Notes under the pieces: generated by a model
What the model saw: the letters and a program-made list of their open reading frames with translations, nothing else
Told to the model about the DNA's origin: nothing
Database searches by the model: none
Made by a program: the position numbers and the translations under genes
Part shown: one piece after another, positions 54,278 through 63,468 of the stretch
Numbering within the stretch: the stretch's first letter is position 1
How the letters are laid out: the number at the start of each line of letters is the position of its first letter
Source of the DNA: Bradyrhizobium tropiciagri
GTDB taxonomy: Bacteria; Pseudomonadota; Alphaproteobacteria; Rhizobiales; Xanthobacteraceae
Length of the DNA stretch: 64,000 nucleotides
Reading direction: 5' to 3'
Assembly: GCF_018130545.1 (NCBI RefSeq)
Contig: NZ_JAFCKF010000002.1
Coordinates: 558,001-622,000 of the forward strand

Positions 54278-55714
54278 GTGATTCGGCGGGCCTTGAGGAG
54301 GGCCAAGCGGGCTTTGGCCAAAGATCGCGACAATCTGGCGGCGGAATTCGACACCGAGAGCAGCTCCGGCTTTTTGGCCGAGGAGGATGCTTTCGATCGT
54401 CGCATGCTATGGCGGCTCGGGTCGTGGGGCATGGCTGCGGTCGGCGCCGTCACCGTCGCCGTGATGGCCAACCAGTCGGCGCTGACGCTGAAGCGCGACC
54501 AGATTGCCGCGTCCGATATCACGCGCCAGGCCCAGCAGTTGCAGACATTGGCGAAGGAGAGCCACAACGAGACCCGTCGGCTGGCGTCGGCGATCGATAC
54601 GCTCAACGGCGACCGCGACCGGCTCTATTCGCGGGTCACGACGCTGGAGCAAGGAATGGACTCCGTGACCGGCACGATTGCCAGGCAGCCGGTGGCTCCA
54701 GCATCCGCCGCATCGCCGTCGGCACCAGCGCCCGGTACACCGCCCACGCCGACCAGTTCGGCACAGGCAACCTCGGCACCGACGCTCGCCGCTGTTGCGA
54801 CAACACCGCCTGCCGCATCGGACAAGCCGCCAACGGCCGACAAGGTGCCGGCACCTGCCGACAGCAAGCCGCCCGCAGCGATCGAAAAGCCCGTTGCTGC
54901 GGCTGAAAAGCCTGCCGCCGACAAGAAACCAGTGCCCGCAGCGCCGAAGCCGCAAGTCGGCGCGGAGAAGCCGCCAGCCTCCGACAATGCGCCGCCGGCT
55001 TCGGCCGCCGCTCCGTCCGTTGCCAGTCCAATGAGCACCGCAGCTGTGTCCAGCGCAGTGGACACCAAAGACGCTGCGCCGCCGTCCGCCATGCCGGTCA
55101 TGGACAAGCCGCTGACTGATAAGCCTCAGCTGGCATCACTCGATCCTGCTGCGAGCAAGCCGGCCGAAACGGCCAAGCCGCCGATCGCGAGCGATGTCGG
55201 CGTGGCGCCGAACCCGCCGCCGGTGATCAAGGCGGATCCCGACGCCGATGCGGAGGACGAGGCGGACGCGCCGAAGGCGCAGATCCAGCGCACCGAATTC
55301 GGCGTCGACCTCGGCACCGCAAATTCGGTCAATGGACTGCGCGCGCTGTGGCGCGGCCTGCTGAAGTCCAAGGCCAACGCTCCGCTGGCCGCGCTGAAGC
55401 CGATCATCGTGATCAAGGAAAACAGCAGCGGGCTCGGCATGCAGCTGCGCCTCGTGGCCGGACCGCTGAACGACGCCGGCACCGCCGCCAAAATCTGCGC
55501 CGGCCTCAGCCTGGTGCAGCGGACCTGCGAGACCGCGATCTATGACGGCCAGCGGCTGGCCCTCACCGAGCCGCCCGCCGCAGCCAGGCCGGCCTTGCCG
55601 CACCGACGGTTCGTGCCGAAGCGCGCGCCCCCGCCGCCGCAGCAGCCCGTCGCCGAGGACAAGAAGCCGGAGCCTTCGACGCTCTCCTCGATGTTCCGGC
55701 GCAATAGCCAATGA
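54278..55714 (+). CDS. Membrane-anchored Pro/Ala-rich protein with SPOR-like domain
   Basis: 478 residues from a GTG at 54278. A TTG at 54314 has a stronger ribosome site (GAGGAGG 11 nt upstream) and may be the true start. A cytoplasmic N-tail rich in charged residues leads to one span (LGSWGMAAVGAVTVAVMAN), a short coiled coil (QAQQLQTLAKESHNETRRLA), a long Pro/Ala/Lys linker (about 135-325), then a C-terminal domain (about 340-430) with ANSVNGLRALWRGL and GLGMQLRLVAGPLNDAGTAA, matching a SPOR-like fold. SPOR domains bind denuded glycan strands at division sites. Divergent from glmU. Confidence 0.8.
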   Translation: MIRRALRRAKRALAKDRDNLAAEFDTESSSGFLAEEDAFDRRMLWRLGSWGMAAVGAVTVAVMANQSALTLKRDQIAASDITRQAQQLQTLAKESHNETRRLASAIDTLNGDRDRLYSRVTTLEQGMDSVTGTIARQPVAPASAASPSAPAPGTPPTPTSSAQATSAPTLAAVATTPPAASDKPPTADKVPAPADSKPPAAIEKPVAAAEKPAADKKPVPAAPKPQVGAEKPPASDNAPPASAAAPSVASPMSTAAVSSAVDTKDAAPPSAMPVMDKPLTDKPQLASLDPAASKPAETAKPPIASDVGVAPNPPPVIKADPDADAEDEADAPKAQIQRTEFGVDLGTANSVNGLRALWRGLLKSKANAPLAALKPIIVIKENSSGLGMQLRLVAGPLNDAGTAAKICAGLSLVQRTCETAIYDGQRLALTEPPAAARPALPHRRFVPKRAPPPPQQPVAEDKKPEPSTLSSMFRRNSQ

Positions 55715-55810
55715 TCACGCTAAGCCAATGGATTGCGGACAAATTCTCAACCGATTTCGCTGTTGGCACCGAGCCTTGTCCCCGACCCCGTTCCCGACCA
55801 TAGTGCCGCG

Positions 55811-56191
55811 ATGACAAAACCTCCGTTCCGCCTCTCCCCCTATCAGGTCCAGTTCCTGATGGTCGTGGGCTTCGTCACCGTCGGCTACGCGTTCTATGTG
55901 CGCTATCTGGCCATCGAATTCTCGCCGGTTGCGCTGGCCTGCGACGCCGGCACGCAGAGCCTGCTTTGCAAGGCGCGCGCGCTCTCGACCGTGCTGTTCA
56001 AGAACTCGGTGTTCGGAATCGCGGCGCTGGTGATCGCGCTCCTGAATCTGACGCGGCCGTCGATCGTGCTGCTCACCGCCGGCCTGGTCGCCGCGGGGCT
56101 CGGCATCGTGCTCTACAACGTCGTGCTGTCGGGGCTTGCGATCGGACTGTTTATCCTGGGCTTTGCGCGGCCCGCGCCCGCCACAGCGTAG
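55811..56191 (+). CDS. Small polytopic membrane protein
   Basis: 126 residues from the ATG at 55811. Four hydrophobic spans with a short periplasmic loop containing two Cys (LACDAGTQSLLCKA). No family is recognised. Its last 41 bases overlap the convergent ndvC-like gene, which is unusual but both frames look coding. Confidence 0.75.
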   Translation: MTKPPFRLSPYQVQFLMVVGFVTVGYAFYVRYLAIEFSPVALACDAGTQSLLCKARALSTVLFKNSVFGIAALVIALLNLTRPSIVLLTAGLVAAGLGIVLYNVVLSGLAIGLFILGFARPAPATA

Positions 56192-57779
56192 CGGCCAGCA
56201 GCAGGAACATCACGCAGGTCCAGTCCGACTGCCAGTTGATCGTTCCCTCGTTGAAGATGGTGTAGGCGGCCGCGATCGTCAGCAGACCGGCAAACACGGA
56301 TTCCGCGATCGGCCGGACGCCTTCCTTCGGACGGTTGAGCATGGTCAGCAACGCGAACGGCACCACGGCCATGGTCAGCGAGGCATAGGGGAAATCGCGG
56401 TAACGCGGATCGAAGGCGAAACCGAGCGCGGTTTCGGCCGCGATCACCGTGGTCGCCGCCAGCACGATCGCGAGCACCGCGCCGAACATGCCCTTGCCGC
56501 GATAGTCGCGCGGCCCGACCAGTTCGAGGAAGGTCGGCAGCGAGCGCCCGGCGATCAGCGCATGCGCGGTCAATAACGGCGCGGCAATGCCTGCCGCGAG
56601 CAGCACGCCCCAATGCAGCCAGCCGCTGAAGCCGTAGCTCTCGTAATACATCTTGTCGCCGGCGATCCCGAGCAGCGTCCCTGCCGTGGTCGCCGAAATG
56701 CCGACCGCGATCCAGGCCGACGGCCGCGGCGTCCAGGGCCGGCGCCGCAGCGTCAGCCAGGCCACCAGGAAGGTGACGACCGACAGCGCCATGCCGCCGG
56801 CCATCTGCAGCTTCCAGTCGGGATAGTTGCTGATCGCTACGCCTGGCGGATACTTCACTTGCCGCTTGATCGAGTCGAACAAGCCCCAATTGCCGCCGAC
56901 GGTGCCCTCGAGCTTGCGCTTCCAGGGCTGGTCATAGGCCTCGATCAGGTTGACGCGAAAGCCCTCACGCTTGGCGAGGTCGAGGATCTCGGACACCACC
57001 CGCGCCTGGTTGGTGCGCGACGGCAGGGCGCCTTCCCGCATCCGTCCCGCGCTGGGCCAGCCGGTCTCGCCGATGAGGATCTCCTTGCCGGGGAACGTCA
57101 CCGCCATCCGCTTGCGGATATCGTCGACATGCGCCGCGGCGTATTTGGCCTTGACCGGAATGTCCTCCCAATACGGCAGGATGTGAATGGTGACGAAATC
57201 GACCGCGTCATAAATCTCGCGGTTCTTCACCCAGTATTCCCAGACATCGGCATAGGTGACCGGGATATTGCCCGCCGCGGTTTTCACCGCGCGGATGTTG
57301 CCGGCAAGATCGGCGGCCGTCATCTCGCCGCGCAGCAGCACCTCATTGCCGACGATCAGCGAGGTCACGACTCCAGGATATTCCTTGGCGAGGCGGACTG
57401 CGATGGCGATCTGCTGCAGGTTCTTGAAGCGGTTGCTGCTGAGCCAAATGCCCTGCATCACCTTCAACCCAACCTTGGCCGCCACGCCGGGCACCTGGTC
57501 GAGGCCGTTCTCGATCGAATAGGTCCGCACGCAATCGGTGACCTTGGCGAGATCTGCGAGGTCCTGCTCGATCTGCTCGACCGGAATCTGGGTGGTGGGA
57601 TCAAGCGGCGTCTGGGCACCGCGGAACGGCGTGTAGGACACGCATTGCAGCTTTGCGGCCGGATCGATCGGCGCGCGCGCGAGCGTGATCGGCGTGGCGA
57701 GCCACCACCACACGGAAGCAATCACAGCGAGCGAGATCAGGAGAAGCGCCAGTGGCGTACGAAGCGAAATCGGTTCCAT
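56151..57779 (-). CDS. ndvC: NdvC-like GH17/membrane beta-glucan synthesis protein
   Basis: 542 residues (about 60 kDa). One N-terminal span anchors a GH17-like domain (about 45-320) with LIVGNEVLLRGEMTAADLA, acid/base Glu in VGNE and nucleophile Glu in LIGETGWPSAG, then SYTPFRGAQ and EAYDQPWKRKLEG. Six to eight spans follow. Size and layout fit NdvC, needed for the beta-(1,6) linkages of cyclic glucan in Bradyrhizobium japonicum. It diverges from the ndvD- and ndvB-like genes; the 245-base gap 57780-58024 holds the control region. Overlaps 55811-56191 at its 3' end. Confidence 0.82.
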   Translation of the reverse strand: MEPISLRTPLALLLISLAVIASVWWWLATPITLARAPIDPAAKLQCVSYTPFRGAQTPLDPTTQIPVEQIEQDLADLAKVTDCVRTYSIENGLDQVPGVAAKVGLKVMQGIWLSSNRFKNLQQIAIAVRLAKEYPGVVTSLIVGNEVLLRGEMTAADLAGNIRAVKTAAGNIPVTYADVWEYWVKNREIYDAVDFVTIHILPYWEDIPVKAKYAAAHVDDIRKRMAVTFPGKEILIGETGWPSAGRMREGALPSRTNQARVVSEILDLAKREGFRVNLIEAYDQPWKRKLEGTVGGNWGLFDSIKRQVKYPPGVAISNYPDWKLQMAGGMALSVVTFLVAWLTLRRRPWTPRPSAWIAVGISATTAGTLLGIAGDKMYYESYGFSGWLHWGVLLAAGIAAPLLTAHALIAGRSLPTFLELVGPRDYRGKGMFGAVLAIVLAATTVIAAETALGFAFDPRYRDFPYASLTMAVVPFALLTMLNRPKEGVRPIAESVFAGLLTIAAAYTIFNEGTINWQSDWTCVMFLLLAATLWRARAAQSPG

Positions 57780-58024
57780 CCTCCGGGGGACCGTCGAATT
57801 AGCCGGTCACAGCCCATCTGCCAAGAGCGGGATTAGGTCAATACCATGGTTGTCCTGCGACAGTTTCACGCCGGATCGATAAAGTTGTGAGTTTGCTGGA
57901 CAAAATACCAAATTCCAGTCATCTGACTCCGCCAGAGTCTCCGCCGCACTGGAGACCTATTTGGACGGCATCACGCGAGCCGTTAGGATGATCCCGCGGG
58001 GGCAGGAACATTATCGGGGAATAC

Positions 58025-58627
58025 ATGCGTCGACGGCTGCTTGAGTTGAAGAACACCGCATTGCGCCACCTTGCCGTAACCGGCCTTACGCTCCTTGTCG
58101 GGGCGGGCGGCGCGTTCGCCCAGAGCGGCACACCCAATCCGCCCGACCAGGCCAAACAGCAGTCTGGAAACCAGGCCGACGCCAATGCCAACGCGGCGCG
58201 GGAGGCCAACCAGCGCAAGGTCGAGGAATTCGGCGAGGCCCAGCAGGCGATCAACGGCCCGGCCGGCAACCCGGAATGCGTGTGGCTCGGCCGCCGCGTG
58301 GTCCGCCTGATGTGGAACGACGACCTCGATACCGCGTTCCGCCATCTCGACCTCTATGACCGGTTCGGCTGCCCCGGCGGCCACGTCCAGGCCGCGTTCC
58401 GCTGCCTGACCCGGTTTGGCGCCCAGATCGACGACAAGGTGCGCGGCAGCCTCGACGGCCGGATCCACGCCTGCTGGATCAACCCGGGCGCCCAGCCGCA
58501 GGCCGCGGCAGCTGCCGCAGCGCCGAGCCCGGCACCGTCGACCGCCGGCAACGCCGCGCCCGCTCCGGCGGCATCGCCCTCGCCTGCGCCGACCCCGTCG
58601 GCCACACCCGCGCCGACGTCGAAATAG
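58025..58627 (+). CDS. ndvD: NdvD-like secreted or anchored protein
   Basis: 200 residues. One hydrophobic segment (LAVTGLTLLVGAGGAFAQ) acts as signal or anchor. An Asn/Ala/Gln linker leads to a compact central domain with four Cys (NPECVWLGRRVVRLMWNDD, FGCPGGHVQAAFRCL, HACW), then an Ala/Pro tail. Its position between ndvC and ndvB, and a single span, fit NdvD, required for cyclic beta-(1,3)-(1,6)-glucan in Bradyrhizobium japonicum. The name rests mainly on position; the predicted size is somewhat smaller than I recall for NdvD. Confidence 0.68.
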   Translation: MRRRLLELKNTALRHLAVTGLTLLVGAGGAFAQSGTPNPPDQAKQQSGNQADANANAAREANQRKVEEFGEAQQAINGPAGNPECVWLGRRVVRLMWNDDLDTAFRHLDLYDRFGCPGGHVQAAFRCLTRFGAQIDDKVRGSLDGRIHACWINPGAQPQAAAAAAAPSPAPSTAGNAAPAPAASPSPAPTPSATPAPTSK

Positions 58628-58820
58628 CCGCGTCGCGCGACCGGGCTCCGGCCGCGATTTTTTCGCGGCTGGAACGGCTTGCGCCCTTAAAACGCCATCG
58701 CGGCACACCAGTTGTTAAATCGGATGGCGGAGATATCTTTCCCTCCGCCGTGATATTGGTCGAACCCAGGGGACGGGTTCGCTTAGTCCTCAATCTCAGG
58801 CCCCGTATGGTTTAACCGCG

Positions 58821-61649
58821 ATGCGCGCCGTCGTCGCCGTCCTGTTGCTTGTCACCGCCGCCCACGCCGCCCTGTGGGGTCTCTTTCAGGAGAAGCAGTC
58901 GGCGCCCGATTTCCGTGGCACGCTGCCGAGCCTGTCCTACGCCCCGTTCGAGTCAGGCCATACCGTCGCTGACGTCGCTGCCGACACCGAGAAGGTGCGC
59001 GCCGACCTCAGAAAGCTCTCCACGCTCACGAAAGCGGTCCGCCTCTATTCATCGACCGAAGGCAACGAACTGGTGCCTCCGGTTGCGGCCGAGTTCGGCA
59101 TGAAGGTCACCGTCGGCGCGTGGATCGACAAGGACGCCAACCGCAACAATCGCGAGATCGACGCCGCGATCAACCTGGCCAAGCGCAACAGCAACGTCAT
59201 CGGCATCGTGGTCGGCAACGAAACCGTGTTCCGCGGCGAGCAGGTCCCGCTGGAAAACCTTGGAACGGTTCCGGAGATCGGCGTGCCGCCTGAGGAATCC
59301 GAGCGGATCCTGCGCGAGGAGGCGCAGCGCCTTCACGACGCCGACGCGCAGCCCGAGGACAAGCGGGCCGAAGCCGTGAAATGGGCGATCGCCGAAAACA
59401 ACGTGCAGCGGCTCGTCAAGGTGATTCAGCGGGTCAAGAAGTCGGTCAACGTTCCCGTCACGACCGGCGAAATCTGGAACATCTGGCGCGACCATCCGCA
59501 ACTCGCCAATTCGGCCGACTTCGTCGCCGCCCACGTGCTGCCCTACTGGGAAAACTTCACCGACAAGCAGGCGGTGGACCAGGCGGTCGATCGCTACAAT
59601 CTGTTGCGTGACTCCTTCCCCGGCAAACGCATCCTGATCGCCGAATTCGGCTGGCCGAGCCAGGGCTACAATCTGCGCAACGCCGAGCCCGGCGCGTTCC
59701 AGCAGGCCACCGTGCTGCGCAACTTCGTCACCCGCGCCGAAGCCATCGGCATGGACTACAACATCGTCGAAGCCATCGATCAGCCCTGGAAGTTCTTCGA
59801 AGGCGGCGTCGGTCCCTACTGGGGCATCCTCAATGCCGACCGCGAGGCGAAGTTCGCCTGGACCGGACCGATCACCGACCTGAATTATTGGAAGATCGCG
59901 CTGGTCGCCGTCCTGGTCGGACTGTTCATGTCGCTGCCGATCCTGAGGCTGGACCAACCGACCGTGATGCAGGCGCTGCTGCTGTCAGCCGCGGCCAACG
60001 GCGTCGGCGCCTGGGTTGCGACGGTGTTCTCATACTGGACCACGCACTATTTCGTCTGGGGCTCGGCCTTCGCGCTCAGCCTCGGCCTGGTGCTCCTTGT
60101 TCCCCTCGTACTTATCGCGATGGCGCGGATCGAGGAGATCGCGGCAGTGGCGTTCGGCCGTGGCCCGCGCCGGCTGATCGGCAAGAGCGCGCCGCTGGCG
60201 CCGGCGACGATCGGCGAGAGCGTCAAGTTCCCGAAGGTCTCGATCCACATCCCGGCCTATTTCGAACCGGTCGAGATGCTGAAGCAGACCCTCGATGCGG
60301 TGTCGCGGCTCGACTATCCGAACTTCGAGTGCGTCTGCATCATCAACAACACGCCCGATCCCGACTTCTGGCGGCCGATCCAGGATCACTGCCGGCTGCT
60401 CGGCGAGCGCTTCAAGTTCATCAATGCCGAGAAGGTGCAGGGCTTCAAGGCCGGCGCGCTGCGCATCGCGATGGACCGCACCGCGGCCGATGCCGAGATC
60501 ATCGGCATCATCGACGCCGACTATGTCGTGCATCCGGACTGGTTGAAGGACCTCGTGCCGGCGTTCGCCGATCCGCGCGTCGGCCTGGTGCAGGCACCGC
60601 AGGAACATCGCGACGGCGACCGCTCACTGATGCACTACATCATGAACGGCGAATATGCCGGGTTCTTCGACATCGGCATGGTCCAGCGCAACGAGTTCAA
60701 CGCCATCATCGTGCACGGCACGATGTGCCTGATCCGCCGCGCCGCGATGGACAAGGTCGGCGGCTGGTCCTCTGACACGATCTGCGAGGACACCGATCTC
60801 GGCCTCTCGATCCAGCAGGCCGGCTGGCTCACGCACTACACCAATGTGCGTTACGGCGAAGGCCTGCTGCCCGACACCTATGAGGCGTTCAAGAAGCAGC
60901 GCCATCGCTGGGCCTATGGCGGCTTCCAGATCGTCAAGAAGCACTGGCGGCGCTTCCTGCCCGGCGCCAGCCGGCTGACGCCCGACCAGCGCCGCGAATT
61001 CTCGCTCGGCTGGCTCAACTGGCTCGGAGCCGAGAGCCTCGGCGTCGTGGTCGCGATCCTCAACCTGATCTGGGTGCCGATCGTCGCCTTCGCCGACATC
61101 GCGATCCCCGACAAGATCCTGACGCTGCCGATCATCGCCTCCTTCGTCGTCTCGCTGGTACATTTTGTCGCGCTCTACCGGCTGCGGGTGAACATCAAGG
61201 CCGGCCAGATGCTGGGCGCCATGATCGCGGCGATGAGCGTGCAGTGGACGGTCTCGCGGGCGGTAGCGCAGGGCCTGATCACCGAGCACCTCGCCTTCGC
61301 CCGCACCTCCAAGGGCGGCCTGTCGCGGATGTCGATCGAATTCCAGGCGTTCTGGGAAGCCGTGATCGGCGTGCTGCTGCTGATCGGCGCGATCGTGCTG
61401 GTCGTCACCAACGGCTACAAGCAGGTGCGGGAGATCTACATCTTCGCCGGCGTGCTGGTGTTGCAGAGCCTGCCGTTCCTCGCCGCGGTTTCGATCGCGA
61501 TCCTGGAGAATTCGCGGATCAACGAGTTCGCCTTCTGGCGTAACAGCGCGATCCGCACCGCGGAACTGATCGGGTTGCGCCCGGTCAGCCTGCCCTCGGT
61601 CGCCGCCCCGCAGCAGCCGGCCGGCTCGGAAATCCGCCACGACAGCTAG
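58821..61649 (+). CDS. ndvB: NdvB-like GH17-GT2 cyclic beta-glucan synthase
   Basis: 942 residues (about 104 kDa). N-terminal span, then a GH17-like domain (about 30-345) with GIVVGNETVFRGE and LIAEFGWPSQGYN carrying the two Glu. Three spans follow, then a GT2 domain from about 472: VSIHIPAYFEPVEM, IIDADYVVHPDWL (DxD near 565), TICEDTDLG (ED near 657) and QRHRW (near 694), and finally five or six spans. This matches NdvB of Bradyrhizobium japonicum, which polymerises UDP-glucose into beta-(1,3) glucan; the GH17 part may perform transfer or cyclisation. Related to the NdvC-like GH17 domain. Confidence 0.88.
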   Translation: MRAVVAVLLLVTAAHAALWGLFQEKQSAPDFRGTLPSLSYAPFESGHTVADVAADTEKVRADLRKLSTLTKAVRLYSSTEGNELVPPVAAEFGMKVTVGAWIDKDANRNNREIDAAINLAKRNSNVIGIVVGNETVFRGEQVPLENLGTVPEIGVPPEESERILREEAQRLHDADAQPEDKRAEAVKWAIAENNVQRLVKVIQRVKKSVNVPVTTGEIWNIWRDHPQLANSADFVAAHVLPYWENFTDKQAVDQAVDRYNLLRDSFPGKRILIAEFGWPSQGYNLRNAEPGAFQQATVLRNFVTRAEAIGMDYNIVEAIDQPWKFFEGGVGPYWGILNADREAKFAWTGPITDLNYWKIALVAVLVGLFMSLPILRLDQPTVMQALLLSAAANGVGAWVATVFSYWTTHYFVWGSAFALSLGLVLLVPLVLIAMARIEEIAAVAFGRGPRRLIGKSAPLAPATIGESVKFPKVSIHIPAYFEPVEMLKQTLDAVSRLDYPNFECVCIINNTPDPDFWRPIQDHCRLLGERFKFINAEKVQGFKAGALRIAMDRTAADAEIIGIIDADYVVHPDWLKDLVPAFADPRVGLVQAPQEHRDGDRSLMHYIMNGEYAGFFDIGMVQRNEFNAIIVHGTMCLIRRAAMDKVGGWSSDTICEDTDLGLSIQQAGWLTHYTNVRYGEGLLPDTYEAFKKQRHRWAYGGFQIVKKHWRRFLPGASRLTPDQRREFSLGWLNWLGAESLGVVVAILNLIWVPIVAFADIAIPDKILTLPIIASFVVSLVHFVALYRLRVNIKAGQMLGAMIAAMSVQWTVSRAVAQGLITEHLAFARTSKGGLSRMSIEFQAFWEAVIGVLLLIGAIVLVVTNGYKQVREIYIFAGVLVLQSLPFLAAVSIAILENSRINEFAFWRNSAIRTAELIGLRPVSLPSVAAPQQPAGSEIRHDS

Positions 61650-61650
61650 C

Positions 61651-61695
61651 GCCTGATCCGGAAAAGTGCGCAGCGGTTTTCCGGATAGATCATGC
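61651..61695. repeat. REP-like palindromic element, copy 2
   Basis: Reads as the 13921-13965 element: GATCCGGAAAAGTGCG, CAGCGGTTTTCCGG and terminal GATCATGC. It lies two bases after the ndvB-like stop, the same placement as copy 1 after pxpC, and may end or stabilise the transcript. Confidence 0.82.
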
Positions 61696-61882
61696 GCAAA
61701 CAAGATCTACTTCAAGAAACGTCCCTAACCGCAGGCGCCGGAATGGCAAATCCGCCGCAACGGTGCACAATTGACCGCCCATCGGCTATTGACCCGATGG
61801 GCCCTGCCCCCTACACAGCGCGGGCTGGAGCACGATCCGGAGCGGTTCACCGCCTGCGTCCGGGTCCAATGTTCAGGTGAGT

Positions 61883-61958
61883 GAGCGCGTAGCTCAGGCG
61901 GTAGAGCACGTGACTTTTAATCATGGGGTCGAGGGTTCGAGTCCCTCCGCGCTCACCA
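61883..61958 (+). tRNA. tRNA-Lys (UUU)
   Basis: 76 bases with encoded CCA. Acceptor GAGCGCG (61883-61889) pairs with CGCGCTC (61948-61954), discriminator A, then CCA. D-arm GCTC/GAGC, anticodon stem CGTGA/TCATG with loop CTTTTAA giving anticodon TTT, and T-arm GAGGG/CCCTC around TTCGAGT. All arms pair, so it is complete. Confidence 0.97.
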
Positions 61959-62200
61959 GTTGCACACTTGAAATTCCGACTTCAGCCGCTTTGCGGCACG
62001 ATGGGCAAGCTAACGTTGCCCACAGATCGCATGCGCAAAAGTGGTAGCGCGCCGCAGCAATTGCGGTTCGTGGTGGATGGACATCAGGAAAGAGAGGCAA
62101 TGTAACGTCGTGGGCTGAGGTTGGCCGCTACAGCCTGCGAAGCCACATCAGCCCCTGCTCAAGCCCCTTCGAGCCGGGCATACCGGACGGGGAGGATCTG

Positions 62201-62563
62201 ATGAAGGCAGCACTCCTGGCACTATCGCTTGTTGCCGAACCGCCCGTACAGGTTTCAGACAACGTTCCCAACTTTGATATCAAGGCGCTCTGCGCGGATG
62301 TTTCTGCCGACGATAAGGCGTCGGGGCTCCCCCAGGATGCAAGCAAATGCGTGAGTGACGAGACGGATGCGCGGCAGCAGCTGAACTCGATCTGGCTGAC
62401 TGTCCCGGCGGGACCGCGTGAAAGTTGCGAGCTGCTGGCGGGGACAGGGCAAGTACAAAGCTATGTCGAACTCCTCATCTGCTTGAGAATGAATAACTGG
62501 GACTCGCCATCGGCAGTGCCCCCTCAGAGGCGCAAACAGGATTCGAAATCGCCAGGAAATTAG
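62201..62563 (+). CDS. Small secreted Cys-containing hypothetical protein
   Basis: 120 residues from the ATG at 62201 with GGGGAGG 6 nt upstream. A short hydrophobic N-terminus precedes ALCADVS, then DASKCVSDETDARQQLNSIW, SCELLAG and SYVELLICLRMN. The pattern of spaced Cys with DExxAR and SYVEL.xCL recurs in small rhizobial hypothetical proteins I recognise only as a type. Function unknown. The last 20 residues are polar. Confidence 0.7.
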   Translation: MKAALLALSLVAEPPVQVSDNVPNFDIKALCADVSADDKASGLPQDASKCVSDETDARQQLNSIWLTVPAGPRESCELLAGTGQVQSYVELLICLRMNNWDSPSAVPPQRRKQDSKSPGN

Positions 62564-63468
62564 GTTTTCAGTACGGTCACGACGCCGCGATCGATTTTCG
62601 CTATCCGGGAATGATCGAGGAACGGCTGAGACGCCCGATTAACCGTGCTCAACGCGATCGGCCGGCGCACCGCGATCTGCGTGCTGGCGCTCGTCTCGAT
62701 TCGCTGGAGCCTGTGGCGCGGTCGCGGCAAGCGGATCAGAGGCGGTGGCGCCTCGCAACGCCCTGAGATTCGGTGAGCCGGGCAGATCTGACTGGCACTG
62801 AACTTGCGATCTCGCTCTCTGCTGGGATTGCAGTCCCCAGATTGAAACAGGGCGCCGCCGGGACAAACCATTTCGGGCCCGGCGGCGTACTTTTTCGGGA
62901 CGGTCAGAACAGCATGCCGTCGCCGATCGGGCCACCCGACCGGTGACCAGATCAACGAACCGGCGGGTTGTAGCGATCCCAGATTACGGTTCTCGAGACA
63001 CTCTGCGCCGGCCGCGAGACGGCATCGTCGAATTTGTGATAGCGGTCGAACTGCTGCTGCTCATCGCGCTGCTGCGGCGCTTCGGCAGACGAGTAAGGAC
63101 TGTTCGTACCGTTCCAATGATCAGATCCCGACACGGCGCAACCCCATCTTGGTTCAGATGGAGGTTGGTTAGCATCGTTGCGCGGGGTTCTCTGTATCGC
63201 CGTGGCAACAGCACGAGCAATCCGCACAAACATCACCACACGGATTGTTTCCGTGGTTCTCCGTCCGTGAACAGTGCTCCAACCTTTTGATTTCGTTACG
63301 CCGCGAACCAGCAGAACGGCGTAGGCCGTGCAGACTGGCGTCGCAACCAAGCTGACCTGCCCGGCCGCCCTGAGGCTACCCGCCAACTCATCGAGATTGG
63401 GCTGAAGACAAAATTGAAAAGCTGAGGTCGCCGGATGGTCGAGTTGCAATGATCGGGGATATACGCGC
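62564..63468. other. Gene-poor stretch
   Basis: 905 bases without a gene I can support. The best candidate is a minus-strand frame 62952-63233 (about 93 residues, starting MFVRIARAVATAIQ, Gln-rich C-terminus EAPQQRDEQQQFDRY), but its ribosome site is weak. A 43-codon GTG frame near 62646 has one hydrophobic run. No repeat, RNA gene or terminator was recognised. It may hold decayed coding DNA. Confidence 0.35.

Noticed and set aside
62560-62955. 131-codon minus-strand frame
   Set aside because: No ribosome site, Pro/Arg-rich, no signal or domain; likely chance frame.
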